Source: Natronorubrum sediminis
Lineage (GTDB): Archaea > Halobacteriota > Halobacteria > Halobacteriales > Natrialbaceae
Length of the DNA stretch: 64,000 bases
Direction: 5' to 3'
Assembly: GCF_900108095.1 (NCBI RefSeq)
Contig: NZ_FNWL01000006.1
Location: forward strand, 1-64,000
Shown: one piece after another, positions 1 through 8,892 of the stretch
Layout of the letters: every line of letters begins with the position of its first letter
Position numbering within the stretch: the stretch's first letter is position 1
Made by a program: the position numbers and the translations under genes
The notes under the pieces: model-generated
Told to the model about the DNA's origin: nothing
The model's database searches: none
Seen by the model: the letters and a program-made list of their open reading frames with translations, nothing else

Positions 1-2
1 GG

Positions 3-980
3 AGCGCGGCCGCCGTCGCAGACGGACTCGCCCCTGCGGCGCAGGGATCCGACGCCGGCGGATCGGTTCGAATTCCAGCCGCCTGTTGTGGTGTTTACGG
101 GTTCAAACCGACATTTGGACGAGTTCCGAACGGAAACCCGGCGAACGCCTTCGCCGAACACACGCCGTTCGTACAGCACGGCCCGCTGACCAGGACGGTC
201 GAAGACGCGGCGATTTTGCTCGACGTGATGACGGGGCCCCACTCGAACGATCCGTTCACGCACCCCGAAATGACGGAATTGTACACCGATGGACTCGAGC
301 GTAATATTGACGACTTCGAAATTGCGTACAGCCCCACGCTCGGGCTGTTCGACGTCGATTCTCGCGTTCGAGAGACACTCGACCGCGCGGTTGAATCGTT
401 GTCGGCTGCGGGTGCGACGGTCGAGCGAATCGAGGTTACCTTCGATCGCAATCCGGGCGAGATACGGGATGCGTGGCGGACGATCTTTCAGGTGCTGATA
501 GCGGACATCATTCGACAGCTAGACGACACACACGGGATGGATCTGCTCGAGGAACACGGTTCGAGTATCGATTCGCTGGTGAGCAGCATTGTCGAGGCGG
601 GTCGTGCTCACTCCGTCACGGAATACAAGCGAGCCGACGCCGTTCGAACGGACGTGTATGCGGACGTTGCGACCATTTTCGAGGAGTACGATCTGTTGGT
701 GACGCCGACGATGGCGATTCCACCGTTCGAGGCCGAGCAGATCGGACCGTCGGAAGTCGATGGGGTCGAAATAGATCCGTTTATCGACTGGATCTTCAGT
801 TGGATATTCAATATGACAGATCACCCCGCAGCGTCCGTTCCGGCCGGATTCGTGGAGGAATCGCTCCCAGTTGGGATGCAACTCGTCGGCGATAGATTCG
901 CCGATACTGACGTCATCGCGGTCAGTGCGGCCTTCGAACGGGAACGGCCGTGGAACGGTGCATATCCCTGGCAAAGCTGA
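3..980 (+). CDS. Amidase signature family protein, 5' end cut by window edge
   Basis: The frame is open from the left edge to a TGA at 978-980, so 325 C-terminal residues are visible and the start lies outside the window. The amidase-signature loop GSDAGGSVRIPA is encoded near position 45 and is followed by CCGVYGFKPTFGRVP, the usual continuation. In this family the Ser of GGS is the nucleophile of a Ser-cisSer-Lys triad; the Lys and cis-Ser should lie upstream of the window. The product should hydrolyse a carboxamide to acid and ammonia. It sits at the head of an acyl-CoA catabolic cluster, so it may release the acid that the ligases further on activate. GatA is another member of this family and cannot be fully excluded, but the context argues against it. 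Confidence 0.85.
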   Translation, partial: SAAAVADGLAPAAQGSDAGGSVRIPAACCGVYGFKPTFGRVPNGNPANAFAEHTPFVQHGPLTRTVEDAAILLDVMTGPHSNDPFTHPEMTELYTDGLERNIDDFEIAYSPTLGLFDVDSRVRETLDRAVESLSAAGATVERIEVTFDRNPGEIRDAWRTIFQVLIADIIRQLDDTHGMDLLEEHGSSIDSLVSSIVEAGRAHSVTEYKRADAVRTDVYADVATIFEEYDLLVTPTMAIPPFEAEQIGPSEVDGVEIDPFIDWIFSWIFNMTDHPAASVPAGFVEESLPVGMQLVGDRFADTDVIAVSAAFERERPWNGAYPWQS

Positions 981-1413
981 GGTGTTGATCCCACGCTGGA
1001 CAAAGCGAACACGGTATTCGACAGAGTAACTCGGCCCGAAGATTGTTTGCTGGTCGGTGGCGAACTCGAGTCGAAGACTTATCGAACCGTTCGATACTGG
1101 ATCGGCAATTGGGGCGTTATTGTTAGACTCGAACCCACATACTGCCGGAGTACGGAATAACCGGAGCTACCTTCGGTAGAGATAAACATTACAAGTGTAT
1201 TGGTGTAACGACGGTGTCGATTTTGCCCCACCGTGGAGGATAGTACGCGTGTAGATTCTTGTGTTACCTTATGTTAACACGACACATTCGGTATCGTCGG
1301 AATAGCCGGTCAATTGTGTCAACTGGGTTCGATCCACAAATAACGCGAATTCGCGCACGTGATCGAACAACCCACCTCGTGAGTCGTCTATCCACTCCTA
1401 ACACCTCCGGAAT
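981..1413. other. Non-coding region between amidase and IclR regulator
   Basis: No convincing gene is seen here. An open frame continuing upstream of the IclR start (to 1259) has no family-like content and is read as leader sequence. The stretch holds CCGGAG/CGGAAT motifs around 1144-1166 that resemble the CCGGAA half-sites of the operator just downstream, so it may carry extra regulator sites. Confidence 0.4.
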
Positions 1414-1436
1414 TACCGGAACAATTATTTCCGGTA
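1414..1436 (+). promoter_or_regulatory. Perfect inverted repeat overlapping TATA box of IclR gene
   Basis: TACCGGAA at 1414-1421 and TTCCGGTA at 1429-1436 form an exact 8-bp inverted repeat around an AT-rich 7-base spacer. A further TCCGGAA half-site begins at 1406. The AT-rich core (AATTATTT, 1423-1430) is about 27 bases before the ATG at 1454, the expected TATA position for a leaderless transcript. A regulator bound here would block TBP/TFB. Binding by the adjacent IclR protein is inferred. Confidence 0.55.
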
Positions 1437-1453
1437 GAATGGTAGCACGCCGC

Positions 1454-2218
1454 ATGACAATCGAAGTACAATCGATCGAACGGGCCGACCGGCTCTTACA
1501 GACGCTCGTGGACGTGGAGGGGGCGACAGCGTCCGAGTTGGCCGACGAAGTAGATATGCCGCTGAGTTCGGTCTACGATTACCTCACGACGTTCGAAGAG
1601 TTAGGGTACGTCGTCGACTCAGGCAACGGGCATTACGTGGTCTCGTTCGGCTTTCTCGAGCTCGGGAACCGGGTTCGGAATCAGTACGATGTCTATACCG
1701 TCGCGGAGTCGGAACTCAAAACGCTCTCTCGAGAGACCGGCGAATACGTCGTTTTAATGGTGGAAGAGGACGGTCTCGGGGTCGTCATCGGATTGCAGAA
1801 GGGGGACGAAAGTTCCAACATCCACATACGGCGGACGCATCCAGGGACGAAAACGCGCCTCAGCACGACCGCGAGTGGCAAATCGATCCTCGCTCAACTC
1901 TCCGACGAGCGAGTGCGTGAACTCGTCGATCGATACGGGCTCGCACCGAAAACCGAGAACACGATCACGGATACCGACGAACTGTTCGAGGAACTTGAAC
2001 GGATTCGAGACGACTGCTACGCGATCGACGACGAGGAGCGATTCGAGGGGATGCGAGGGGTCGGCGCACCGGTAGCGACCGGAAACGAGTCAGTTACCGC
2101 CGGTATCGCGATCTACGGACCGGCGAATCGTCTCACCGAGACGGTACTCCACGAGGAGTATTCGAAACGGGTCCTCGAGACGGCCAACGTTATTCAGGTT
2201 AATCTGTCGTACTCGTGA
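1454..2218 (+). CDS. IclR family transcriptional regulator
   Basis: A 254-residue protein with an N-terminal winged helix (about residues 5-65, GATASELADEVDMPLSSVY) and a C-terminal IclR effector domain ending near residue 250 (SKRVLETANVIQVNL). The ATG at 1454 was chosen over the longer frame because the domain begins immediately after it and a TATA-like element lies about 27 bases upstream. IclR proteins usually repress or activate neighbouring catabolic operons in response to small organic acids. The inverted repeat overlapping its own promoter suggests autoregulation. Targets probably include the acyl-CoA genes around it (inferred). Confidence 0.88.
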   Translation: MTIEVQSIERADRLLQTLVDVEGATASELADEVDMPLSSVYDYLTTFEELGYVVDSGNGHYVVSFGFLELGNRVRNQYDVYTVAESELKTLSRETGEYVVLMVEEDGLGVVIGLQKGDESSNIHIRRTHPGTKTRLSTTASGKSILAQLSDERVRELVDRYGLAPKTENTITDTDELFEELERIRDDCYAIDDEERFEGMRGVGAPVATGNESVTAGIAIYGPANRLTETVLHEEYSKRVLETANVIQVNLSYS

Positions 2219-2290
2219 CCGGATAATACGGTTCACGAGTTGTGAGACGCAGCGCGTGGATTGATGCTGGTCGCACCACATTGGAACACT

Positions 2291-3292
2291 ATGACCGAAT
2301 TCGGCTTCGTTCTTCCAGACGAGTTCTCGCACGTTCCACTCGACCAGACCCTCGAGTTCGCCCGCCGAGCCGACGAGGCGGGACTCCACTCGGTCTGGAA
2401 ACAGGAAGCCTCGGGCACGAACGGAGTCGCCACGCTCGCGGCCATCTCTCAGTGTACGTCTACCGTTCGGATCGGGACCGGCGTGGCGAGCGTCTTCTCT
2501 CGGAGTCCGTCACTGCTCGGAATGAGTGCGGCGACGCTTCAGGGACTCTCGAACGGGCGCGCACTGCTCGGCATCGGCGTGAGTTCTCCGCCGCTCGTCG
2601 AGCGCTGGCACGGGTGCGAGTTCGACCACCCGCTCAGACGACTCCGCGAAACGATCGAAATCGTCCGCCAGGTGACCGCCGGTGGAACGGTCGAGTACCA
2701 CGGCGAGGTGTTCGACGTCGGACCGTACACGATGGCGCTCGAGACGAACGAAGACGTCCCCGTGTTCAACGCCGCGATCGGCGACGCGAACCGCGCGCTC
2801 ACGGGGGAGTTCGCGGACGGATGGCTGCCGGCGTTCCTCCCTCGATCCACGTTTTCGGCGTTTGTCGACGACGTTCGAGAGAGCGCGCGAACCGCCGGAC
2901 GAGACCCCGACGAGATCACCGTCGCGCCGTGGATTCCGACTGCAATCGACGACGACCCAGACCGTGCCGAACGCCGCGTCCGATACCTCCTCGCACAGGA
3001 AATGGCGATGGGGTACAACGAGCAACTCGACGAACACGGATTCGGAGACGCGCCGGACAGAGCACACGACCTGTTTCGCGACGGAGACCGTGAGGCAGCG
3101 GTTGCCGCGATCTCTGATCAGATGGTCGACGAACTGACCGTCTCTGGAACCGAATCCGACGTGCGAGACCAGTTCGACCGGTACGCTCACGGCGGCGCCG
3201 ACCTCATCATCGCGATGCCCTCGATGGAAGCTTCGGTTCCCGAGTTGGAGACGGTCGTCGACGTCTTGGGTGAACTCAGCGACTCGACGTGA
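2291..3292 (+). CDS. LLM-class (luciferase-like) flavin or F420-dependent oxidoreductase
   Basis: A 333-residue protein of the bacterial-luciferase-like superfamily (PF00296). It begins MTEFGFVLPDEFSH, the usual first beta strand, and carries the GIGVSSPPLVERWHG region and the RLRETIEIVRQ helix typical of the family. Haloarchaeal members commonly use F420 rather than FMN, but the sequence alone does not settle the cofactor. An in-frame ATG at 2261 is possible, since ATAATACGG near 2225 could serve as its TATA box; 2291 fits the family start better. It may oxidise or reduce a substrate, or carry out a monooxygenation, in the adjoining acyl-CoA pathway. The substrate is unknown. Confidence 0.8.
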   Translation: MTEFGFVLPDEFSHVPLDQTLEFARRADEAGLHSVWKQEASGTNGVATLAAISQCTSTVRIGTGVASVFSRSPSLLGMSAATLQGLSNGRALLGIGVSSPPLVERWHGCEFDHPLRRLRETIEIVRQVTAGGTVEYHGEVFDVGPYTMALETNEDVPVFNAAIGDANRALTGEFADGWLPAFLPRSTFSAFVDDVRESARTAGRDPDEITVAPWIPTAIDDDPDRAERRVRYLLAQEMAMGYNEQLDEHGFGDAPDRAHDLFRDGDREAAVAAISDQMVDELTVSGTESDVRDQFDRYAHGGADLIIAMPSMEASVPELETVVDVLGELSDST

Positions 3293-3397
3293 GCGAGCGG
3301 GTGGGCCTCGTCACGGCGCGTTCGACGCGACCGCCGACCGGCGAACGAGCCGCGGCGACGGTACGTATTAGGTGGTCTCCCTCGATAGCGCGTGTGT

Positions 3398-4186
3398 ATG
3401 TCTACCGAATACGAAACCATCGAACTCGCCGTTAGCGACGACGGGCGAGCGACCGTCACGCTCGATCGACCCGACTCGCTGAACGCGCTCGACGACCGCA
3501 TGGCCGAGGAACTACTCGACGCACTCGAGACCCTGCGCGAGGAGTCGGCGCGGGTCCTCGTTCTCCGCGGCCGGGACGGGAACTTCTGCGCCGGCGCGGA
3601 TATCGGCACGTCGCCCGAGACGACGGCCCCGCACGAACAGACTCGTCGGTTTCGCCGACTACGGCGGCTGTTCGATCGGCTCGAGTCGTTTCCCCTTCCG
3701 ACGGTCGCAGCGATCGAGGGGTACTGCCTCGGAGGCGGGTGCGAACTCGCCTGTTGCTGTGACACCCGGATCGCAACTGCGGACGCAACGATCGGCGTGC
3801 CCGAGATCACGCTCGGCGTCATTCCCGCCTGCGGTGGCACCCAACGGCTCTCGCGACTCGTCGGGCTCTCCCGCGCTCGCGACATGATTCTCCGCGGGAA
3901 GCACTACGACGCGGCGACGATGCACTCCTACGGGTTCCTCCACGAAGTCGGTGGCGACCGATCGTTCGAAGTCCTCTTAAAAGACGTCGTCGAGGAGTAT
4001 CTCGCCAGACCGCCGGTCGCTATCGAATTCGCGAAACGGGTCGTCAACAAAGGATACGAGTCGCCCCTCGATGCTGGTCTCGAGATGGAGGCGCTCGCAA
4101 CGGGCGTCCTGTTCGGTACCGAGGACGCCGAGGAAGGCCTCGACGCATTCCGTACCAATCGCACTCCGGAATTTAGGGGGGAGTAG
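3398..4186 (+). CDS. Enoyl-CoA hydratase/isomerase (crotonase family)
   Basis: A 262-residue crotonase. Residues 63-68 are FCAGAD and residues 111-118 are LGGGCELA; GVPEITLGVIPACGGTQRL follows at about 133-151. Both catalytic glutamates of classical enoyl-CoA hydratases (in GGCEL and in PEI) are present, so hydratase rather than pure isomerase activity is likely. It would add water to a trans-2-enoyl-CoA. The ATG at 3398 is preceded by TATTAG at 3366-3371, about 27 bases upstream, consistent with a leaderless message. It converges with the dehydrogenase/hydratase fusion at 4198, which carries a second crotonase domain, so the two may handle different chain types. Confidence 0.9.
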   Translation: MSTEYETIELAVSDDGRATVTLDRPDSLNALDDRMAEELLDALETLREESARVLVLRGRDGNFCAGADIGTSPETTAPHEQTRRFRRLRRLFDRLESFPLPTVAAIEGYCLGGGCELACCCDTRIATADATIGVPEITLGVIPACGGTQRLSRLVGLSRARDMILRGKHYDAATMHSYGFLHEVGGDRSFEVLLKDVVEEYLARPPVAIEFAKRVVNKGYESPLDAGLEMEALATGVLFGTEDAEEGLDAFRTNRTPEFRGE

Positions 4187-4197
4187 TCCTCGCCGCG

Positions 4198-6171
4198 CTA
4201 GCGCTGCCAGTCCGGATCGCGTTTCTCCAGGAACGCTGCGAGCCCCTCGCTCGCTTCCTCCGATTGCGTTCGTTCGACGAGACGGCCCATCGCGTTGTCG
4301 AACCAATCCTCGAGCAGATCGTCTTCCATGGTCGTCCAGAAGTCTTTCATTTCCGCAACGGACTTCGGGCCCGACGCCGTCGTTGCGCGGGCGAGTTCGC
4401 GAGCGACGTCCGCAACCTGGTCGCCGTCGACGACGTAGTTGACGATACCCATCGATTCGGCCTCGGTAGCCGTCAGCTGATCGCCCGTCAACGCGAGTTC
4501 CATGATCGACTTCTTTCCGAGACTCATCCGACCGTAGGTGAGTCCGATCGGCGGAAGCGCACCGATTTTCGCCTCCGGAAGCGCGAAGTCGCTGTCCGGA
4601 GAGGCGACCGCGAGATCACTCAGCAAAACGAGTTCGCAGCCGCCGCCGTTCGCGACGCCGTCGACGGCCGCGATCACGGGTTTCGGATGATTCCGAAGCG
4701 TCTCTACCGTCGGGCCGAGGACGTTTTCGATCATCTCTGAGGCGTCCTCGGTCGACTCCCAACTCTGGATCTCGGCGATGTCGTCGCCGGCACAGAACGC
4801 GCGTCCCGACCCTCGAAGGATCGTCGCGCGTACCTCGTCGTCATTCGCGGCGTGCTCGAGGGCATCGTTCAACCCTTCCCAACTCGGCTCGTCGAGCGCG
4901 TTGAGCGCCTCGGGACGGTCCAGCGTGATCCAAGCAACGTACTCGCGTCGCTCGTATCGGACCGTGTCGAACGTCGTTTGCTCGTAGTCCCACTCGTAGA
5001 AGCCGACACTCGATTTGCGCCCGCACTCGTCGTTCGAAACCATCTCTTCGAGGTGCGGGTGTGGTTCGTACTCATCCCAGCCTGATCGTTCGCGGAGCGT
5101 CTCGAGCGTCTCTACCAACCGATCGATACCGTACTCGTCCGCCATTTTGAGGAGCCCTCGGGGCCAGTTCATCCCGATCCGCATCGCCTTGTCGATCTCG
5201 GACTTCGTCGTCACGTCGTTGGCCAGTAACCATGCCGCCTCGTTTACTGCGGGTGCCAGGAGGTGTTTCGGATCGAAGTCGTAGCGGCGTTCCCGCGGGA
5301 TATCGACGCGCGAGTACTCGCCCGGGGTAGGATAGGAGTAGAAGCCGACTCCGGTCTTCATCCCGTGTTTGTCGACTTCGGTTTTCTCCTCGAGCAAGTC
5401 GGGGACGTGCAGGTCGACGCCGCGGTCGCGCATCGACTTGGCAGCCATCGTTGCGACGTCGACGCCGCTGAAATCGAGGACCTCGAACGGACCCATTGGG
5501 AGACCGATCCGTCGGATCGCGGCGTCGATCGAACGCTCGTCCTGTTCGCCGTTCTCGACCTGTCGAACCGCCTCGAGCCAGAACCGCAGGTTGATCCGAT
5601 TGATGAGGAAGCCAGGGATGTCCTTCTCGACGAGGACCGGCGTCTTCTCGATCTCTGTGCTGATCTCCTGAATCGCCTCGAACACGTCGTCGTCGGTCGC
5701 CTTGCCACGGATGACCTCGACGATTTCCATCAACTGAACCGGATTCGAGAAGTGCATCCCCACGACCGCGTTCGGGCGGTCCGTCGCGGACGCGATTTCG
5801 GTGATCGGGAGCGTACTGGTGTTCGTCGCCAAAATCGTTCGCTCGGGTGCGTGGTCGTCGATCGACTCGAATACGGTCCGTTTCAAGTCGATATCTTCGG
5901 GGACCGCTTCGACGATCAGATCGGCGTCGCCGTAGGCCTCCTCGTCCGATGTCGTCGTTTCGAGTCGCTCCAACACGGCGTCGTGATCCTCGCCGAGTTT
6001 CTCGAGGCTCCCCTCGATTTTCTCGAGAGCCGTTTTCAGGACGTCGTCGTCGACGTCGACGATCGTGACGTTGTACCCGGCCGTCGCAAACGTCTGGGCG
6101 ATACCGTGTCCCATCGTGCCGGCACCGACGACGGTAACAGCGTCTACGCGTCCGGCTAGTGAATCGCTCAT
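4198..6171 (-). CDS. 3-hydroxyacyl-CoA dehydrogenase / enoyl-CoA hydratase fusion
   Basis: A 657-residue bifunctional protein. The N-terminal half is a 3-hydroxyacyl-CoA dehydrogenase: Rossmann motif GAGTMGHGIAQ near residue 16, then HFSNPVQLMEIVEV with the catalytic His. The C-terminal third (from about residue 400) is a crotonase with GRAFCAGDDIAEIQ, GGGCELVLLSD and LPEAKIGALPP, so the hydratase glutamates are kept. The order (dehydrogenase first) is the reverse of bacterial FadB and is common in archaea. It should hydrate enoyl-CoA and oxidise the 3-hydroxyacyl-CoA with NAD, two successive beta-oxidation steps. It is divergent from the acyl-CoA dehydrogenase at 6324, sharing an approximately 150-base promoter region. 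Confidence 0.93.
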   Translation of the reverse strand: MSDSLAGRVDAVTVVGAGTMGHGIAQTFATAGYNVTIVDVDDDVLKTALEKIEGSLEKLGEDHDAVLERLETTTSDEEAYGDADLIVEAVPEDIDLKRTVFESIDDHAPERTILATNTSTLPITEIASATDRPNAVVGMHFSNPVQLMEIVEVIRGKATDDDVFEAIQEISTEIEKTPVLVEKDIPGFLINRINLRFWLEAVRQVENGEQDERSIDAAIRRIGLPMGPFEVLDFSGVDVATMAAKSMRDRGVDLHVPDLLEEKTEVDKHGMKTGVGFYSYPTPGEYSRVDIPRERRYDFDPKHLLAPAVNEAAWLLANDVTTKSEIDKAMRIGMNWPRGLLKMADEYGIDRLVETLETLRERSGWDEYEPHPHLEEMVSNDECGRKSSVGFYEWDYEQTTFDTVRYERREYVAWITLDRPEALNALDEPSWEGLNDALEHAANDDEVRATILRGSGRAFCAGDDIAEIQSWESTEDASEMIENVLGPTVETLRNHPKPVIAAVDGVANGGGCELVLLSDLAVASPDSDFALPEAKIGALPPIGLTYGRMSLGKKSIMELALTGDQLTATEAESMGIVNYVVDGDQVADVARELARATTASGPKSVAEMKDFWTTMEDDLLEDWFDNAMGRLVERTQSEEASEGLAAFLEKRDPDWQR

Positions 6172-6323
6172 AGTTGCCTTCCCGTAGAGACTTTCGACGA
6201 TTCGTGTTATAGCTTTCCCCGGTGTGTGTTCTCGCTACACACGACTACGTCGAAGCGGGAGTTCAATCTAAGACACACTCGCGTCCCCCGTCGTTATATC
6301 ATGTGAGACCGTACCAATGGACC

Positions 6324-7547
6324 ATGCGGAGTGATAGCGACTTCGACGACTTCCGCGAAGCGGCGCTCGAGTACCTCTGGACCGAGATCGAACCGGACGC
6401 GGAAGCGTGGGATCGAACCGGTACTCTCCCCCGGAGCGAATTGTGGGACGAATTTCTCGATCTTGGCTTTCTCACGTGCCGCGTGCCGGAAGAATACGGT
6501 GGCCTCGATCTATCGACCCGAGAATACGTGCAACTGGAAAAAGAGTGGGCGAAGGTCTCAGGGGGATTACGAGTCATCTTGCACGTCCACACCGTCGGTG
6601 CGGAACTGGTCGCGCAGGCGGGAACGGACGCCCAGCGAGATCGCTGGCTCTCCGAAATCGTCGAGGACGGGGCGTCGTTCGCGTTCGCACTGACCGAACC
6701 GCACGCCGGCAGCGGAACCGATATCGAGACCGAGGCTCGAGCGGCCGGCGACGACTACGTCATCAACGGGGCGAAACACCACATTACGAACGCGGACTTC
6801 GCGGAGTACTTCACCGTCGTCACGCGGACCCCGTCCGGATTCGCTATCTTCGTCGTCCCCCGCGATGCCGACGGACTGACCATTCGCGAGATGCCGGAAA
6901 CGATGGGGAGTCACGGGTCGGAACACCGGTATCTACAGTTCGACGACGTTCACGTCCCCGGAAGGAACCTGCTCGGGAACGACGAAAGCGGGGGTCTCGC
7001 CGCCGCCGTCGATCACCTCCGAGTGAGCCGAATCTACGTCGCCGCGAACGCGCTCGGTATCTCCGAGCGGTGCCTGGAGGAGGCGGTCTCCTGGAGCAAG
7101 AAACGCGTCACGTTCGGCAAACCGATCGGCGAGCGCCAGGCCGTCCAGCGGTATCTTGCGGAGATGGCCCGCGACGTGTACGCGCTACGGCTGATGGTCG
7201 CGGACGCCGCCGAAACCGTCGACGAACGAGGGAATGCTGGTATCGAAGCGGATCTCTGTAAGCTGCTGGCTACTGAGGCGAACAGGCGAGTCACCGACAA
7301 CGCACTGTTGGTCTTCGGCGGTATCGGATACTACCGGGAAGTGCCGATTCAGCGATTCTACCGTGACGCGCGTCTCAACTGGCTCGAGGAGGGAACGCCG
7401 TCCATCCAACAGATCACCGCAGCGAAGAGCCTGCTCAACGGCGAGTATCCCTACGAACTCGACGAATGGGCGACACGACGGTACGACCCCGGGCCGTTCG
7501 AATACGATCCGACGAACGGAGACGAGTACGAACTCTCTTACGAGTAG
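6324..7547 (+). CDS. Acyl-CoA dehydrogenase
   Basis: A 407-residue acyl-CoA dehydrogenase. Seen are the FAFALTEPHAGSGTDIETEA segment of the middle domain, the GAKHHITNADFAEYF region, the VHVPGRNLLG loop and the C-terminal FAD-domain segment VFGGIGYYREVPIQRFYRDAR. The catalytic base region reads RLNWLEEGTPSIQQI, with a Glu in the expected place. The ATG at 6324 was chosen because TTATAT at 6294-6299 sits at the TATA distance; the longer frame runs through that promoter. It would introduce the alpha-beta double bond of an acyl-CoA, passing electrons to ETF. Its substrate may differ from that of the ACAD10/11-like enzyme at 10210. Confidence 0.92.
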   Translation: MRSDSDFDDFREAALEYLWTEIEPDAEAWDRTGTLPRSELWDEFLDLGFLTCRVPEEYGGLDLSTREYVQLEKEWAKVSGGLRVILHVHTVGAELVAQAGTDAQRDRWLSEIVEDGASFAFALTEPHAGSGTDIETEARAAGDDYVINGAKHHITNADFAEYFTVVTRTPSGFAIFVVPRDADGLTIREMPETMGSHGSEHRYLQFDDVHVPGRNLLGNDESGGLAAAVDHLRVSRIYVAANALGISERCLEEAVSWSKKRVTFGKPIGERQAVQRYLAEMARDVYALRLMVADAAETVDERGNAGIEADLCKLLATEANRRVTDNALLVFGGIGYYREVPIQRFYRDARLNWLEEGTPSIQQITAAKSLLNGEYPYELDEWATRRYDPGPFEYDPTNGDEYELSYE

Positions 7548-7596
7548 CGTCGGCACCGCAACCGAGCTCCCGGTGCCGGATTTCCGCCGCGTCGGA

Positions 7597-8652
7597 TCAA
7601 ATGTCTCGTTCGCCGTCGATGATCTCTTTCGCCCGCCGACTGATTTCGGGGACTACCGCCCCCATCTTCGGGTAGAGGTCGTCGTTGCTGTTTCCGCTGA
7701 GATACCGGGCGTAGAACATCTCACAGACCGCGATGAGCATGTAGAGCCCAAGTGCGACGTAGAACCGTCGGTTCGTGAACTCGAGACCGGAGCGTTCTTC
7801 GTACCGATCGATGAGTTCCTCCTTGGTCGGATACCCCTCTCGATCGATAAACGTCGGCATGAGGTCCTCGATGAGCGGGTCACGGTCCCAATAGCAGAGC
7901 ATCCAGCCGATGTCGGCCGACGGATCGCCGAGCGTCCCCATCTCCCAATCTAACACGGCGTTGATTTCCGGCGGAGTGCCGGGCGCGAGCATGACGTTGT
8001 CGAGTTTGTAGTCGCCGTGGACGAGCGTGTGCTCGTAGTCCTCGGGAACGTTCGCCTCGAGCCACGTTCCGAGTTCGTCGATGTGCGGGACTTCGCGTTC
8101 GCTTTCCGTCGTCTCGTACGCCCACTCGAATTGCTTTCCCCACCGCTCGACCTGTCGCTCCGTATATCCCTCCGGCCGTCCCAGATTTTCCAGCCCGAGC
8201 GATTCGTAATCGAGCGAGTGAATCTCGGCGAGCGTGTCGATCAACGTTTCGCCCACGAGGCGGCGCTGCTCGGGCGTCGCGAACCGGGCGGGTTCGCGGT
8301 CGCGAACGACGTCACCTTCGAGGCGTTCCATCAGATAGAACTCGCCGCCGATCACCGAGGTGTCGTCACAGGCCACCACCGGCGTCGGCACCGGAACGTT
8401 CGTGTCCGCGAGCGCGTCGATGACCCTGTACTCCCGGAGAACGTCGTGAGCCGTTTCGGCGGTCTCACCGGCCGGCGGACGGCGCATAACCAGTTCTTGC
8501 TCCCCCCACTCGATGAACAGCGTCTCGTTCGAGTGTCCCTCGTCGTGGTAGTGAACGGTGACTCCTCGAGCGTCGCCGAATTCACGCTCGAGATACGCCG
8601 TTAACGCGTCCTCGTCGACGAGACGGTCGAGATAACTTTCGTTTTCGGCCAT
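7597..8652 (-). CDS. APH-family phosphotransferase (ACAD10/11 kinase-domain type)
   Basis: A 351-residue aminoglycoside-phosphotransferase-fold protein. The catalytic segment is LVHGDYKLDNVML (HGD-x4-N) and the metal-binding segment is AVLDWEMGTLGDPSADIGW. These match the kinase domain fused to the dehydrogenase in human ACAD10/11 and LvaA of the Pseudomonas levulinate pathway, rather than antibiotic kinases. In that pathway the kinase phosphorylates a 4-hydroxyacyl-CoA. Here the kinase and an ACAD10/11-like dehydrogenase (10210) are separate genes within 3 kb. The ATG at 8652 (MAENESYLD) begins the conserved region; the longer frame upstream runs through a promoter and is rejected. Function in 4-hydroxyacid breakdown is inferred from context. 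Confidence 0.85.
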   Translation of the reverse strand: MAENESYLDRLVDEDALTAYLEREFGDARGVTVHYHDEGHSNETLFIEWGEQELVMRRPPAGETAETAHDVLREYRVIDALADTNVPVPTPVVACDDTSVIGGEFYLMERLEGDVVRDREPARFATPEQRRLVGETLIDTLAEIHSLDYESLGLENLGRPEGYTERQVERWGKQFEWAYETTESEREVPHIDELGTWLEANVPEDYEHTLVHGDYKLDNVMLAPGTPPEINAVLDWEMGTLGDPSADIGWMLCYWDRDPLIEDLMPTFIDREGYPTKEELIDRYEERSGLEFTNRRFYVALGLYMLIAVCEMFYARYLSGNSNDDLYPKMGAVVPEISRRAKEIIDGERDI

Positions 8653-8778
8653 ATGGTCTGTTTGATACTCGGTAGCGAGGGAGTTTAACCTTCTGTCAAC
8701 GAGATTGGAATCACGTTCTTTGTTACAGGCTACCGTGCCCCAAATACTTAAGAAGCGAATCGGTGATGTTCGGTTAGT

Positions 8779-8892
8779 ATGACTGTCGAACGACCGTTGC
8801 CCATCCGTACCTCCAACCAACACGACCAAGTGACGAACATCGGTGGAACCGGGCTACGAACACGATCACCCGACGAGCGTGAGTGGCCATGA
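8779..8892 (+). CDS. Short leader ORF overlapping the start of the CoA-transferase gene
   Basis: A 37-codon frame starts with ATG at 8779, about 27-30 bases after ATACTTAAG (8744-8752), a good haloarchaeal TATA element, so it would be the first ORF of a leaderless transcript. It ends TGA at 8890-8892, overlapping the ATG of the next gene (8889) as ATGA. Translation of this short peptide would therefore be coupled to the CoA-transferase. The peptide (MTVERPLPIRTSN..., ending REWP) matches nothing I know. It may be a regulatory leader or a chance frame. Confidence 0.4.
   Translation: MTVERPLPIRTSNQHDQVTNIGGTGLRTRSPDEREWP

Noticed and set aside
2242-3093. 283-codon plus-strand frame overlapping the LLM oxidoreductase
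   Set aside because: Extremely Arg-rich out-of-frame translation; the LLM frame carries the conserved motifs.
5263-6159. 298-codon plus-strand frame inside the dehydrogenase/hydratase fusion
   Set aside because: Antisense shadow; the minus strand holds all catalytic motifs.
7597-8652. Antibiotic (aminoglycoside) resistance kinase
   Set aside because: Motifs and neighbours match the ACAD10/11-LvaA kinase type; no resistance context.
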